Below, piece after piece: positions 54,163-63,900 of a stretch of DNA of 64,000 nucleotides. The stretch's first letter is position 1. Each line of letters starts with the position of its first letter. The DNA comes from Maribacter arenosus (GTDB lineage: Bacteria; Bacteroidota; Bacteroidia; Flavobacteriales; Flavobacteriaceae). The stretch spans positions 186,001 to 250,000 of the forward strand of contig NZ_JABTCG010000002.1 of assembly GCF_014610845.1 (NCBI RefSeq), read 5' to 3'. The notes beneath the pieces are model-generated. The model saw only the letters and a list, made by a program, of their open reading frames with translations. It made no database searches and was not told where the DNA came from. The position numbers were made by a program, and so were the translations under genes.

Positions 54163-56571
54163 GTGAAATACCTTTATTTTCTTTGGTTCGTGTCGTTTGT
54201 CTGTAGCATACCCTTGAATGCACAGAGTTTTGCAGTTTCCGGGGCAGTAAAGGATGGTGATAACCAAAGCATTCCTTTTGCGACGGTTTTTTTATTACAG
54301 GTAGCGGACAGTACCCAGGTAAAAGGGGTTTCGGCCGATGAGGATGGTAGGTTCGTGATGCGGAATGTACAGCCCAACATCTATCTTATCAAAGCTAGTT
54401 ATATTGGCAAATCTTCTAAATTAATCGGCATAGATGTTTCCAAGGATGTCGCTATGGGAACACTCATTATTGCCGAACAAGTTCAAAATTTGAAGGAAGT
54501 GGTGGTTACCTCCACCAAACCTAAAATCGAACGTAAAGCTGACCGCCTGATTTTCAATGTGGAGAATACCGTCGTTTCACAAGGCAGTTCATGGGATGTG
54601 CTCAAACGAACGCCAGGAGTAATCGCCATAGGTGAAGAATTACAGGTGCGCAACCAATCGGCTACCATTTATATCAATGACCGTAAGGTGCAATTGTCTT
54701 CCCAAGAAGTGCATGATTTATTGGAGAATTATCCTGCCGGACATATAAAATTGATCGAGGTCATTGGCAATCCCCCGGCAAAGTATGATGCCGAAGGTGG
54801 GGCCGTTCTCAACATAGTGACCAATAAAAATATTTCATTGGGCTACAAGGGCAATATTAATAGTACCTATACCCAAGGGGTATTTCCAAAATATACCCTA
54901 GGGACCTCCCATTTTTACAAAACCAAAAAACTGAACCTCTTAGCTTCCTACACCTATGGTCCTCGAAAGGACTATAAGAACATAGAAAGTGAGGCCAATT
55001 TCATCAATGACACCGGTATTTTTTCAAGATGGCAGACCGATTTTGATAAAACATCGAAAGCAAAAGCCCATACCGCACAGTTTAATTTGGACTATACCCT
55101 AGATGAACGAAATAAACTTGATTTTACGACCACCGCATTAGTTTCACCAAACAAGGATTTCGACTATGTACAGTTTACCGAAATGCGAAATACCCAACGC
55201 CTGCTCGATTCTACTTTTATCACCCAAAGCGACCTTTTTGAGGACAAAAACAATTTTTCCGCGGATTTTACCTACACATACGATTTTAAGGCTGGAGGCA
55301 ATCTTCGGTTAAACGGTCATTACACTAACTTTGATTTCCATTCTACCCAAAATGCACGATCCGATTATTCGGATGACAATGGGCAATTTATAAGAACCTA
55401 CGGTTTTTTTACCGATGCCGATCAGGATATTGAAATCTATACCACCCAATTGGATATCTCAACGACACTAGGGAGCCTTGATTTTGAAACCGGGTTAAAA
55501 GGTTCCTTCATCGAGTCTAAAAGTGGTATCGAATATTTCAACACAACTAGTGGAAGTGTTTTTATCGCCAATTTATCCGATGACTATATTTATGATGAAA
55601 AGGTTTACGCTGGGTATGTGAGTCTATCGAAAGATTGGAATAAGGTCAGCCTTAAAACCGGTCTGCGTGCTGAACAGACGCAAAGTTCCGGGTTTTCAAC
55701 CTCCCTTTCCGAAATAAATGATTTGAACTACTTTGAACTTTTCCCCACATTGCATCTACTATTTAAACCCCATACCGATCATAGTCTATCTTTCGATTAT
55801 TCGCGAAAACTGGCGCGGCCCAGATATGAGGACCTGAATCCGTTCCGGTACTATATCAATGAAAATAATTTTTCAGAAGGTAACCCTAACTTGCTTCCCA
55901 ATTTTAGCCATAACTTTAACCTGAACTACACCTTGCAGGATGAATTCTTTTTTGATTTTTATTATAGGGACAATGGCAATTTCATCTCCACATTGGCCTT
56001 TCAGGACAACTTCAACCAGGTTTTGCGCGATATTACACAAAATGTCCTAGGCAGCACTTCATACGGCTTCGATTTCAATTATGGGAAATCGGTAACCGAT
56101 TGGTGGTACCTATATAGTTATATTTCCATTTTTCACGAAGACGAGACCTTTGTCGCCTTGGAAAGTGACAATCAAGAAGTCACCAATACGGTGAATGGGG
56201 GCTATCTTGATCTGACCAACTATCTTACCTTATCAAAGGATGGTACCTTTAAGGGGGAAGTAGGGCTGACCTACCTCTCCGGATTTCTGGAAGGGTCCTA
56301 TAAGCAAGAAGAAACAACGAACCTTACCTTAGGTCTACGGAAAACCCTTTGGAACAATAGGGCATTGATCAGTTTACAGGTAAATGACTTGTTGAACAAA
56401 GCCAACAACCGTATCTCATCTAAATACCTGAATCAGGACAATGCCTATTTTGCGAGGGAAGAGACCCAATATGTTCGATTGGGACTTACCGTAAACTTCG
56501 GTAATTTTAGGTTGGAGGACAATCAACGGGAAATCGATAAAATTGAGCGGGAACGATTGAATGCCAATTAA
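54163..56571 (+). CDS. outer-membrane beta-barrel protein with carboxypeptidase-like N-domain
   Basis: An 802-residue protein. A signal peptide (MKYLYFLWFVSFVCSIPLNA, about residues 1-20) precedes a CarboxypepD-like beta-sandwich (VSGAVKDGDNQSIPFATVFL), a plug-like region (EVVVTSTKPKIERKADRLIF, then IYINDRKVQL) and a C-terminal outer-membrane beta barrel with alternating aromatic strands. This is the Bacteroidota OMP_b-brl_3 group, related to TonB-dependent receptors but without an evident TonB box or SusD partner. The start is GTG. The nearest ATG (54156) is out of frame. Cargo unknown. Confidence 0.88.
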   Translation: MKYLYFLWFVSFVCSIPLNAQSFAVSGAVKDGDNQSIPFATVFLLQVADSTQVKGVSADEDGRFVMRNVQPNIYLIKASYIGKSSKLIGIDVSKDVAMGTLIIAEQVQNLKEVVVTSTKPKIERKADRLIFNVENTVVSQGSSWDVLKRTPGVIAIGEELQVRNQSATIYINDRKVQLSSQEVHDLLENYPAGHIKLIEVIGNPPAKYDAEGGAVLNIVTNKNISLGYKGNINSTYTQGVFPKYTLGTSHFYKTKKLNLLASYTYGPRKDYKNIESEANFINDTGIFSRWQTDFDKTSKAKAHTAQFNLDYTLDERNKLDFTTTALVSPNKDFDYVQFTEMRNTQRLLDSTFITQSDLFEDKNNFSADFTYTYDFKAGGNLRLNGHYTNFDFHSTQNARSDYSDDNGQFIRTYGFFTDADQDIEIYTTQLDISTTLGSLDFETGLKGSFIESKSGIEYFNTTSGSVFIANLSDDYIYDEKVYAGYVSLSKDWNKVSLKTGLRAEQTQSSGFSTSLSEINDLNYFELFPTLHLLFKPHTDHSLSFDYSRKLARPRYEDLNPFRYYINENNFSEGNPNLLPNFSHNFNLNYTLQDEFFFDFYYRDNGNFISTLAFQDNFNQVLRDITQNVLGSTSYGFDFNYGKSVTDWWYLYSYISIFHEDETFVALESDNQEVTNTVNGGYLDLTNYLTLSKDGTFKGEVGLTYLSGFLEGSYKQEETTNLTLGLRKTLWNNRALISLQVNDLLNKANNRISSKYLNQDNAYFAREETQYVRLGLTVNFGNFRLEDNQREIDKIERERLNAN

Positions 56572-56649
56572 GGGCATTTAAAAATAACTTTATATTCTCC
56601 TTTGAAAAGTTATGATGAAGTAGTTCGATAAAAGAGCCCTCCCAGTGAA

Positions 56650-57858
56650 CTACCCTATCGCTTTCTTTTTCTTGCCCGAAAGATCGATCCAAGTGAGCTT
56701 ATGCCATAATTTTTCCAAAGGACCTTGGCCGTATCTATTGATCCACCATTTACAAAAATAAAACAGGAGCACGAAGAGGAGAATGCCCACGGCCAAACTC
56801 ATGGTATGCCGAACCTTGGTCCCGATGCCCAGCCCATAACCAAAAAACACAAAACCCCCGACCATCGATTGCAGTACATAAGCGGTCAAACTCATACGCC
56901 CGCAATAACGGAGACCCTTCAGAATATCTCTAAAATATTGGATTTTATAGAGAAGTATAAAAGAAGCCACCAACACTGTCGTAAAGGCTAGGTTGCCATA
57001 CATATCGACCACTTTCAAGAGCGTATGGGCATATATTTTGGCATCGACAAGTGCTTTGAAGTTCTTTTCCAACAGAAAAAATGGAATAAAAACCGTAGCA
57101 CCCACGATCAGGGCCCGCTTCCAGAATTTATTGCTCTTTTCACTATCGACAAAAAGTTGATTTTTGCCCAACCAATAGCCGAATACAAACAACCCGGCGG
57201 TTTGTAACAACCTACCCACATCATAGGCCCACATTAGCGACATCTTATGACCGTACAGGGTGTTTGCTTTAACCAAACCAAAAAACGAATCGCCCATTTG
57301 ACCTTCTTTCAACGCCTTCCATATATAACCCATTTCCAATACAGGAGGCACATAATTCGGGTCGAAAACGGAACGTAAATAACTGGCCCATTCCAAAGGT
57401 TGTGACAACAGCAATACGATTGTGATCAGTAAGGCCTTAGTATTGAATTTACGAACCAAAAACAAGACGATACCTACCAAGGCATATAGCATCAAAACCT
57501 CCCCAGGAAAGAACATGCCATTGAACAGGGCAAAACAAACCAATAGGAGCATGCGCCATAAAAAACGGGAACCAAAATCGATGTTCTTGGTCTGTTGCTT
57601 GGCGTACATGAGACTAAAGGTAAATCCGAACAAAAGGGCGAAAATAGCATAGCCCTTGCCGCCAAATAAAAAGAAAAAAGTATCCCAAACCCATTGATCC
57701 ATGGTGTTGAGCCAATCGGGCTGGGTGGATTTTTTCGGAAATACATAAAAATTGAAATGCTCAATGCTGTGCAGTAGCATAATGGCCATAATAGCGAAAC
57801 CCCTTAAACTATCCACGACTTCTATTCTAGGTTTTTTCAAGGTGGTTTCGGGAATCAT
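56650..57858 (-). CDS. DUF418 membrane protein
   Basis: A 402-residue inner-membrane protein with about ten hydrophobic segments. The N-terminus VVDSLRGFAIMAIMLLHSIEH and the C-terminal GRMSLTAYVLQSMVGGFVFFGYGLG are the two DUF418 signatures. The family is related to acyltransferase-3/heparan N-acetyltransferase-like proteins, with no established reaction. It is transcribed in the same direction as the LuxR-type gene, with a 55-codon ORF between. Confidence 0.9.
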   Translation of the reverse strand: MIPETTLKKPRIEVVDSLRGFAIMAIMLLHSIEHFNFYVFPKKSTQPDWLNTMDQWVWDTFFFLFGGKGYAIFALLFGFTFSLMYAKQQTKNIDFGSRFLWRMLLLVCFALFNGMFFPGEVLMLYALVGIVLFLVRKFNTKALLITIVLLLSQPLEWASYLRSVFDPNYVPPVLEMGYIWKALKEGQMGDSFFGLVKANTLYGHKMSLMWAYDVGRLLQTAGLFVFGYWLGKNQLFVDSEKSNKFWKRALIVGATVFIPFFLLEKNFKALVDAKIYAHTLLKVVDMYGNLAFTTVLVASFILLYKIQYFRDILKGLRYCGRMSLTAYVLQSMVGGFVFFGYGLGIGTKVRHTMSLAVGILLFVLLFYFCKWWINRYGQGPLEKLWHKLTWIDLSGKKKKAIG

Positions 57859-57891
57859 TCGATGGGTTGTAGAGTCTTAAAGTCCTGAACG

Positions 57892-58059
57892 TTAAAAATA
57901 ATCTATTTTAATGGTCTGTCTTAATTCGGGTGGTTCTTTTATTCGCGCTTGAATCTGGGTAAGCACCCATGCTTCATCTTGCCAAATGGCGGAAACATGT
58001 ATTCTAGTATCCATCTTATCCAAAAATTTTGTTCCCCAACTACGTACAGTACTGTTCAT
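57892..58059 (-). CDS. possible small gene (55 aa)
   Basis: A 55-codon open frame between the LuxR-type regulator and DUF418 on the same strand. It begins MNSTVRSWGTKFLD and has an amphipathic, well-mixed second half (SAIWQDEAWVLTQIQARI and on to IDYF) that reads like real protein. It starts 39 nt after the regulator's stop. There is no match I recognise, and it could be the tail of a lost gene. Confidence 0.35.
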   Translation of the reverse strand: MNSTVRSWGTKFLDKMDTRIHVSAIWQDEAWVLTQIQARIKEPPELRQTIKIDYF

Positions 58060-58097
58060 GTGGTGGTTGAAGATAATTCAGTTTGATGGATCCTAAG

Positions 58098-59045
58098 CTA
58101 TCCGTTCACCATCTGTACCAACTTCATACGGCTATTGATCCCGATCTTGGTATAAATGCGATGCGTATGGTCCTTAACCGTCTGATGGCTAATGAAGAGC
58201 GTATCGGCAATTTGTTGGTTGGTCTTCCCCAAACAAATCTGCTCAACAATCTCTCTTTCACGTTTTGAAATCTGGTATTTTTCAAAAATATATTCCTTTT
58301 TCCCTTCATTCGGATGTTCGGCATGTAAGGGTACAAATACCATATCCGCATTGACTTTCAAAAAAAATAAGGGAACAAAATTGGTCATAAAATAGACCAA
58401 GATCAACGCAGCAAGGCTCCATGGGCCGGAAAAAGCGAAAGGCAATACCACTAATCGTACTACTAGGGCCAAAAGCATGAATAACACAAAACGGTTTATT
58501 ATTTTTTGATGAGATCGATCTTGTTTTTTTGAATACTTCCATACAATAGTGGCGAATAAAATCATATAACCCAGTTCCAAAACGATAAAAATCCCAATCT
58601 CGGTGTTTCTGAGTTGCTCCCCAAAAAGCCATCCTGTGGTATCTACAAAAAAGTAAATCCCTACAATGGCCGTTAGTACGGCGACCAAAAAAGTGAAATA
58701 TATTCCTATAGCTTTGTTCCCTGCATTGACCCCCACCAGTGAAAATCCCATTTTCACCAACATAATCCAAGAAATCATCAGAAAAGGCACGCCTAAAACA
58801 GGTAAAAAATTGGCGACGGCCTTTATTATTTCGTTTTCCAAGGCTATGGATGACAGTAGTACCCGCATGATAATCGGACCCCAAATCCCGTAAAACGCGA
58901 ATGCGAAAAAAGTAACCAGGTAATAAAAATAGTTCCTGAGAAACTCGGTATTGTAGGTGGTAATGAACTGATGGGCCAATAATGTGCTTGCCACTGCGAT
59001 GGCCGTACAAAAAATAAATACCACGATGAAGGTTAAACTAAGCAA
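58098..59045 (-). CDS. membrane-bound LuxR-type transcriptional regulator
   Basis: A 315-residue protein with about seven membrane helices in residues 1-225 and a cytoplasmic LuxR-type helix-turn-helix at about 250-315 (ISKREREIVEQICLGKTNQQ, then the recognition helix HQTVKDHTHRIYTKIG). There is no receiver or autoinducer domain, so a signal would be sensed through the membrane part (inference). It is divergent from the 59188-59871 membrane protein across a perfect palindrome, a likely operator. Confidence 0.88.
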   Translation of the reverse strand: MLSLTFIVVFIFCTAIAVASTLLAHQFITTYNTEFLRNYFYYLVTFFAFAFYGIWGPIIMRVLLSSIALENEIIKAVANFLPVLGVPFLMISWIMLVKMGFSLVGVNAGNKAIGIYFTFLVAVLTAIVGIYFFVDTTGWLFGEQLRNTEIGIFIVLELGYMILFATIVWKYSKKQDRSHQKIINRFVLFMLLALVVRLVVLPFAFSGPWSLAALILVYFMTNFVPLFFLKVNADMVFVPLHAEHPNEGKKEYIFEKYQISKREREIVEQICLGKTNQQIADTLFISHQTVKDHTHRIYTKIGINSRMKLVQMVNG

Positions 59046-59102
59046 GGATAGGAATCTTATAGCCTAAAAGTATGAAAATGTACCTAAATCGACCACTACC
59101 TT

Positions 59103-59126
59103 AGTAGTGAATTTAAAATCACTACT
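59103..59126. promoter_or_regulatory. perfect 8+8 palindrome between divergent genes
   Basis: AGTAGTGA (59103-59110), 8 nt, TCACTACT (59119-59126). It lies 57 nt before the LuxR-type start and 61 nt before the membrane-protein start. A TTG at 59131 and TACTTTTA at 59158-59165 may form the plus-strand promoter, with a longer spacer (24 nt) than usual. The palindrome is a good candidate for the operator of the adjacent regulator. Confidence 0.55.
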
Positions 59127-59187
59127 TAAGTTGGAAGGAATATAAAAAAGACACTCTTACTTTTATATCAACTTAAAATCAATACCC

Positions 59188-59871
59188 ATGGAAATCGTAA
59201 AAGAAGAAAGAAGACCAAAAGCAACCATAACGGGTAGTTATGGTTATGGATGGCAACAAATGTGGAAGCACTTTTTATATTTATTCCTAGTGATGGTCAT
59301 TGTAGGGGTTCTAAATTCACCTGTTTCCGTACTTCAGGAATCCGATGGTGACCTGACTGCCGGATTGATCTTGTTGCAAATTCTTGGCGCTGCGTATTGG
59401 TTGTTATTTTATTCTGTGGTCAAATATGGAGGCGATTTGTTATACCTACGTGCCATACGTAATGAAAAAATTGAGATCAGGGAAATGTTCGATGGTTTTA
59501 AAAAGAACTACGTACATATCATCCTGGCCAATTTACTTGTTTTCGCCATTGTGGGGTTGGGATTTGTCTTTCTCATTATACCGGGAATCATTCTGGCCTG
59601 TAGGTTGGCCTTCGTTTCTTACTTGGTCATGGACAAAAACATGGACCCGGTTGCTGCTGTTGAAAAAAGCTGGGAAATGACTAGAGGACATGGATGGCAG
59701 ATTTTCGGGATGGGCCTATTGGCCATTCCCATTGTCATAGGTGGGCTTATCTGTTTTATCGTTGGTATCATATTCGCCATCATATGGATTTCCGCTGCCT
59801 TTGCGGCCATGTACCATGCTGTTGACCTGGAGGAGCAACAACAATTGAATGGGTATCCGGTTGAAGAATAG
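59188..59871 (+). CDS. membrane protein, glycerophosphodiesterase-membrane-domain/DUF975-like
   Basis: A 227-residue membrane protein with five to six hydrophobic segments. The PGIILACRLAFVSYLVMDKN motif followed by AAVEKSWEMTRGHGWQIF is typical of the YciC/GDPD membrane-domain and DUF975 group, whose function is unknown. It starts 142 nt from the divergent LuxR-type gene and is its most likely target. Confidence 0.75.
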   Translation: MEIVKEERRPKATITGSYGYGWQQMWKHFLYLFLVMVIVGVLNSPVSVLQESDGDLTAGLILLQILGAAYWLLFYSVVKYGGDLLYLRAIRNEKIEIREMFDGFKKNYVHIILANLLVFAIVGLGFVFLIIPGIILACRLAFVSYLVMDKNMDPVAAVEKSWEMTRGHGWQIFGMGLLAIPIVIGGLICFIVGIIFAIIWISAAFAAMYHAVDLEEQQQLNGYPVEE

Positions 59872-59899
59872 CCTAAACCGATAAGGGGAATACATCGTA

Positions 59900-60826
59900 T
59901 TATCCCATGCGATAGCGCATTACAATCTTATGGGAACCGGGAATTTTTCTGTGGTAATAGATAATCTGATTGTCCACGCTTAACGTCGGAGCCTCAATCA
60001 GATCGGAGATGGTTTCCGAGAACAACACCTGGGGTATCGAAAAAGGGTCTTCCGCATCGTTTCTAACTGCCACACAGATCTCAAGCCTTGTGTTTGTGGT
60101 AATGGGCCCTTTTGCGTATCTCGTGTAGTAAAGTTCCAAGTTATCGCTACTGATACAGGGGGCATAATACACATAAGCGGCATCGTTGATGTTTGCCATG
60201 ATCGTTTCAGAGGTAGGTAGGGTCGTAAACATTGTGGCATCTACTTTTTGGGCCACCCCCAATCGAGTTTCACAGGGACCTGTACAATTTTGATCGTCGA
60301 AACGAGCATTGTTGAAATATAAAAACTGTCCATCGAGACTTATCCCGTGATCCATAATCAACCAACCGGGGATGTTCAAATTAAAATCCCCATGTACCCT
60401 GGAAATTCCAGTGACGTTTCCGGCGTTGAAAACCCCGTGAAAAAGATTGTCCAATTCTGCTGGGTAATCCCGGGTAGAGGTCCAGTAGAAATTACCATTG
60501 GAGTCCATATCCGGGACGGCATCCAAATGAAATTCAGCGCTTTGCCCCGTCCCTGTCAATTCCCCGGCCAAGGTAAATGTTGAATCGTTTACTTTAGTCG
60601 CATAGAATAATTTGGTATCGATTCCATCATTTATATTGTTGAAAAACAAATTGGTGCCATCAGGCGATAGGAATGGTTCCATCGCATCGAATGTCAGTCC
60701 TTCTATTGTTACGTCTATTTCAGGACCGAAAGTGGGATAGGAAATCGGTTCTTTGCTATCGCTATCCGCTTTTGAGCAAGATAGAATTGATAGGAGTAAC
60801 AGGATTAAAATAGCTTTTGTTCCCAT
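59900..60826 (-). CDS. lipoprotein with PD40/TolB-like propeller
   Basis: A 308-residue protein with a lipoprotein signal (ILILLLLSILSC, Cys17) and repeated blades of the form AMEPFLSPDGTNLFF, MDSNGNFYWTST, ISLDGQFLYFNN, CISSDNLELYYT. This is the WD40-like PD40 pattern of TolB-type beta-propellers. It is probably exposed at the periplasmic or outer face. The binding partner is unknown. It ends just after the convergent membrane-protein gene. Confidence 0.82.
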   Translation of the reverse strand: MGTKAILILLLLSILSCSKADSDSKEPISYPTFGPEIDVTIEGLTFDAMEPFLSPDGTNLFFNNINDGIDTKLFYATKVNDSTFTLAGELTGTGQSAEFHLDAVPDMDSNGNFYWTSTRDYPAELDNLFHGVFNAGNVTGISRVHGDFNLNIPGWLIMDHGISLDGQFLYFNNARFDDQNCTGPCETRLGVAQKVDATMFTTLPTSETIMANINDAAYVYYAPCISSDNLELYYTRYAKGPITTNTRLEICVAVRNDAEDPFSIPQVLFSETISDLIEAPTLSVDNQIIYYHRKIPGSHKIVMRYRMG

Positions 60827-60979
60827 TTTTTAATCTTGGATGATAAACCTTATATCCGATTTGTAAGTACTGAACTCTATAAAATCCCCTTTTATTGTTC
60901 TACTCCCTGTGTTTTGCCTTTTATGATGGTTATCATTACGGTAAAAGTTAGGAATTGATATAGGTTTACGGCTTTCGTC

Positions 60980-63900
60980 CTACTCTTTATCCGCATTGAC
61001 CTTTTTGGCCTCTTTCTCCTTAAACACCTTGTTCGCGGTTTTCATATCAGAATATCTTGGATCCTGTACATAATCCTGCTTCAACATTTTAATGACCTCG
61101 ATACTCAAAAAACCGAACTCGCTCACCACCTTGCCATAAAAGCGGTATACGCCCCTACCCCTAAAAAAGTATTGGGCCGCCACGGGCGGAAACAATACCG
61201 TATCGAACACGGCACCCTGTTGGTCCAACAAGGTGGCAAAATGCATCCGCTTTCCGGTATGGGTACTCGTATTCTTTACCGTGACCAAATACCCGTAAAT
61301 ATCGATATGGTTTCCCAGATACCTTTCCAAATCCCTGCTACCATGGTCATTTCTAGGGGGCTCTTTCAATAATTCAAAGGGGCTGCAGAGGCAAAAGCCC
61401 AAGAGTTCCAATTGGGTAAAGACCATTTCAAGATCGGTGTTATGCATTTTGGGAATGCTGAACTTCTGATGTCGTGGTGGAAACAGCTTTGGATGGTCTA
61501 CCAACATCCCCTTGGAAAGGAACAAATGTGCCTGCCATAACAACTCATGCTGGTTCACTTTCGTAAACCGAAAAGCATCGATACGGATAAGGATACTCAC
61601 CTGCTCTATGGAGATGGTCACCCGATCCAGAAAATCGGCCAAGGAGGTAAAGACACCGTTCGCTATGCGTTCTTTTAGGATGCGATCCATAACCCGGCTT
61701 TCCAGCTCCTTTAAATACATAAGGCCCAAGTACAAATGCGTACCATAAATACAATTCGCGGGTTGGCTTTTATTTACACAGGGCGCGTGAATGGTAGCCC
61801 CCAACATACGGGCCTCGTGAATGTAACTCTCGGCCCGGTAAAAGCCTCCCCCATTATTGAGTACGGCCACCATATATTCTAACGGATAATAGGCCCTTAA
61901 GAACAGACTTTGGTAACTTTCCACGGCATAGGAAGCGGAATGCCCCTTGGCAAAGGCATAACCGGCAAAACTGGCAATCTGGTCCCAAATCTCGGAAACG
62001 AGCTTCTCATCATAGCCCTTTTCCCGGCAGTTATCGATGAACTTGTCCTTTACCTTCTGAAACTCCTCGCGCGAACGGAATTTGCCGCTCATGCCCCTAC
62101 GCAACACATCGGCTTCCCCCAGATCCAACCCTGCGAAACAGTTGGCCACTTTGATTACATCTTCCTGATAGACCATGACACCATAGGTCTCGGGCATAAT
62201 ATCCAACATCACCGGATGCGCCTTTTCCTCAGCCCGCCCAGGATTACGATGCCGCAGGATATATTCCCGCATCATACCGCTTTTGGATACCCCCGGGCGT
62301 ATGATCGAGCTTGCCGCCACCAACCCCAAATAATTGTCTACCTGCAATTTTTTAAGCAGCATACGCATAGCCGGCGATTCCACATAAAAACACCCCATGC
62401 ATTGGGCGGACTTTATCATATTATTGATATTGGGATCATTCTTAAAGGCTTTGATATCATGAATATCGAACTTCGGGATTTCCTCGGGACGGCTGTCCTC
62501 CAAAATCTCCAAGGTCTCCTTTATTTTTGCCAAGCCACGCTGTCCTAAAATATCGAACTTATAGAGCCCCACATCCTCGGCAATGACCATATCGAACATG
62601 ACCGTGGCAAATCCCTTGGGCGGTAAATGGGTGGCCGAAAACCAATGTACCGGTTTTTCACTGATCAAAATACCACTGGCGTGGATACTCAAATAATTGG
62701 GCATGCCCTTGATCAACTCGCCATACTTCAAGACCAAGCGCGAAACCTCATCCAACTTTGAGGGTTGGTACCGCCCTTCGGCCAATAGATCAATCTCGCT
62801 CTTGGGCAGTCCGAACACCTTACCCAGCTCACGTACCACCCCGCGATGCTTAAACGTTACATAGGTGCCCAAAAGCACGGCATTCTGGAACGTATCAAAA
62901 ATATACTGGGTCATTTCCTCACGGTCGCGCCATGAAAAATCGATATCGAAGTCGGGCGGATTCACCCGATACAGGTTGATAAAACGCTCAAAATACAAAT
63001 CGAGCTCTATGGGATCTACATCGGTGATCCGCAACAGATAGGCTACGATACTATTGGCGCCACTACCACGGCCTACATAGAAAAAGCCCTTCTTTTGGGC
63101 ATGGGAAACAATATCCCAATTGATCAGGAAGTAGGAGACAAAACCCATTCTTTTGATCAGGGTCAACTCTTTGTGCAACCGGTTTAAAATCGTTTCGTTT
63201 ACTTCAGGATAGCGGTACGGCAAGCCCTTTTGGCATAAGTGCCCTAGCAGTTCCTCATCTTTTTCCTTGGTCTGTAAATAGGTCTTTTGGTTCTGGGGTT
63301 CGCGCCCCTCCGAAAAATCGAAATGTATGCTGCAGGAGTTCATCAACTTTTCTGTATTCTCTAAAATAAAAGGGTATTCTGAAAAGGCCGCTGCCAAATT
63401 CTCGATGGGGAACATTTTTTCGTCATCAGAGGCCACCTCCGTTTGGGGAAGCTTGCTCAACAATACATTATTATCAATGGCACGTAAGAGCCGATGGGCA
63501 TTATAATCGCGTTTGTTCCTAAAGGTAACGGGTTGTAAGACCACCAATTTGGGCTTTAACTCCACCAACCTGGAAAAAGGCAATCGCCGCAAATCGGCAA
63601 TCGAAATACCGATGTATTCATCATCGGAAAAGGTGATTTGGTCATTGAGCAATACTTTCTCAAAAGGGTAAATGATATAGGCATTTTCAAAATGTGGGGC
63701 GATGGCGGGCAGCTTTTCCCCTTGATGCAGGTGCCAGGACAAAAAAGCATTCAATTCTTGATAGCCATCATTGTTTTTGGCAAGCCCCACAAAACAGGGC
63801 TCGACCCCGTTCCTAAAATCGATACCGAGAATAGGACGTATGTTGAATTGCTTGGCCTTGCGTACAAAATTGAGTCCGGCCGAGGTATTGTTGATATCGG

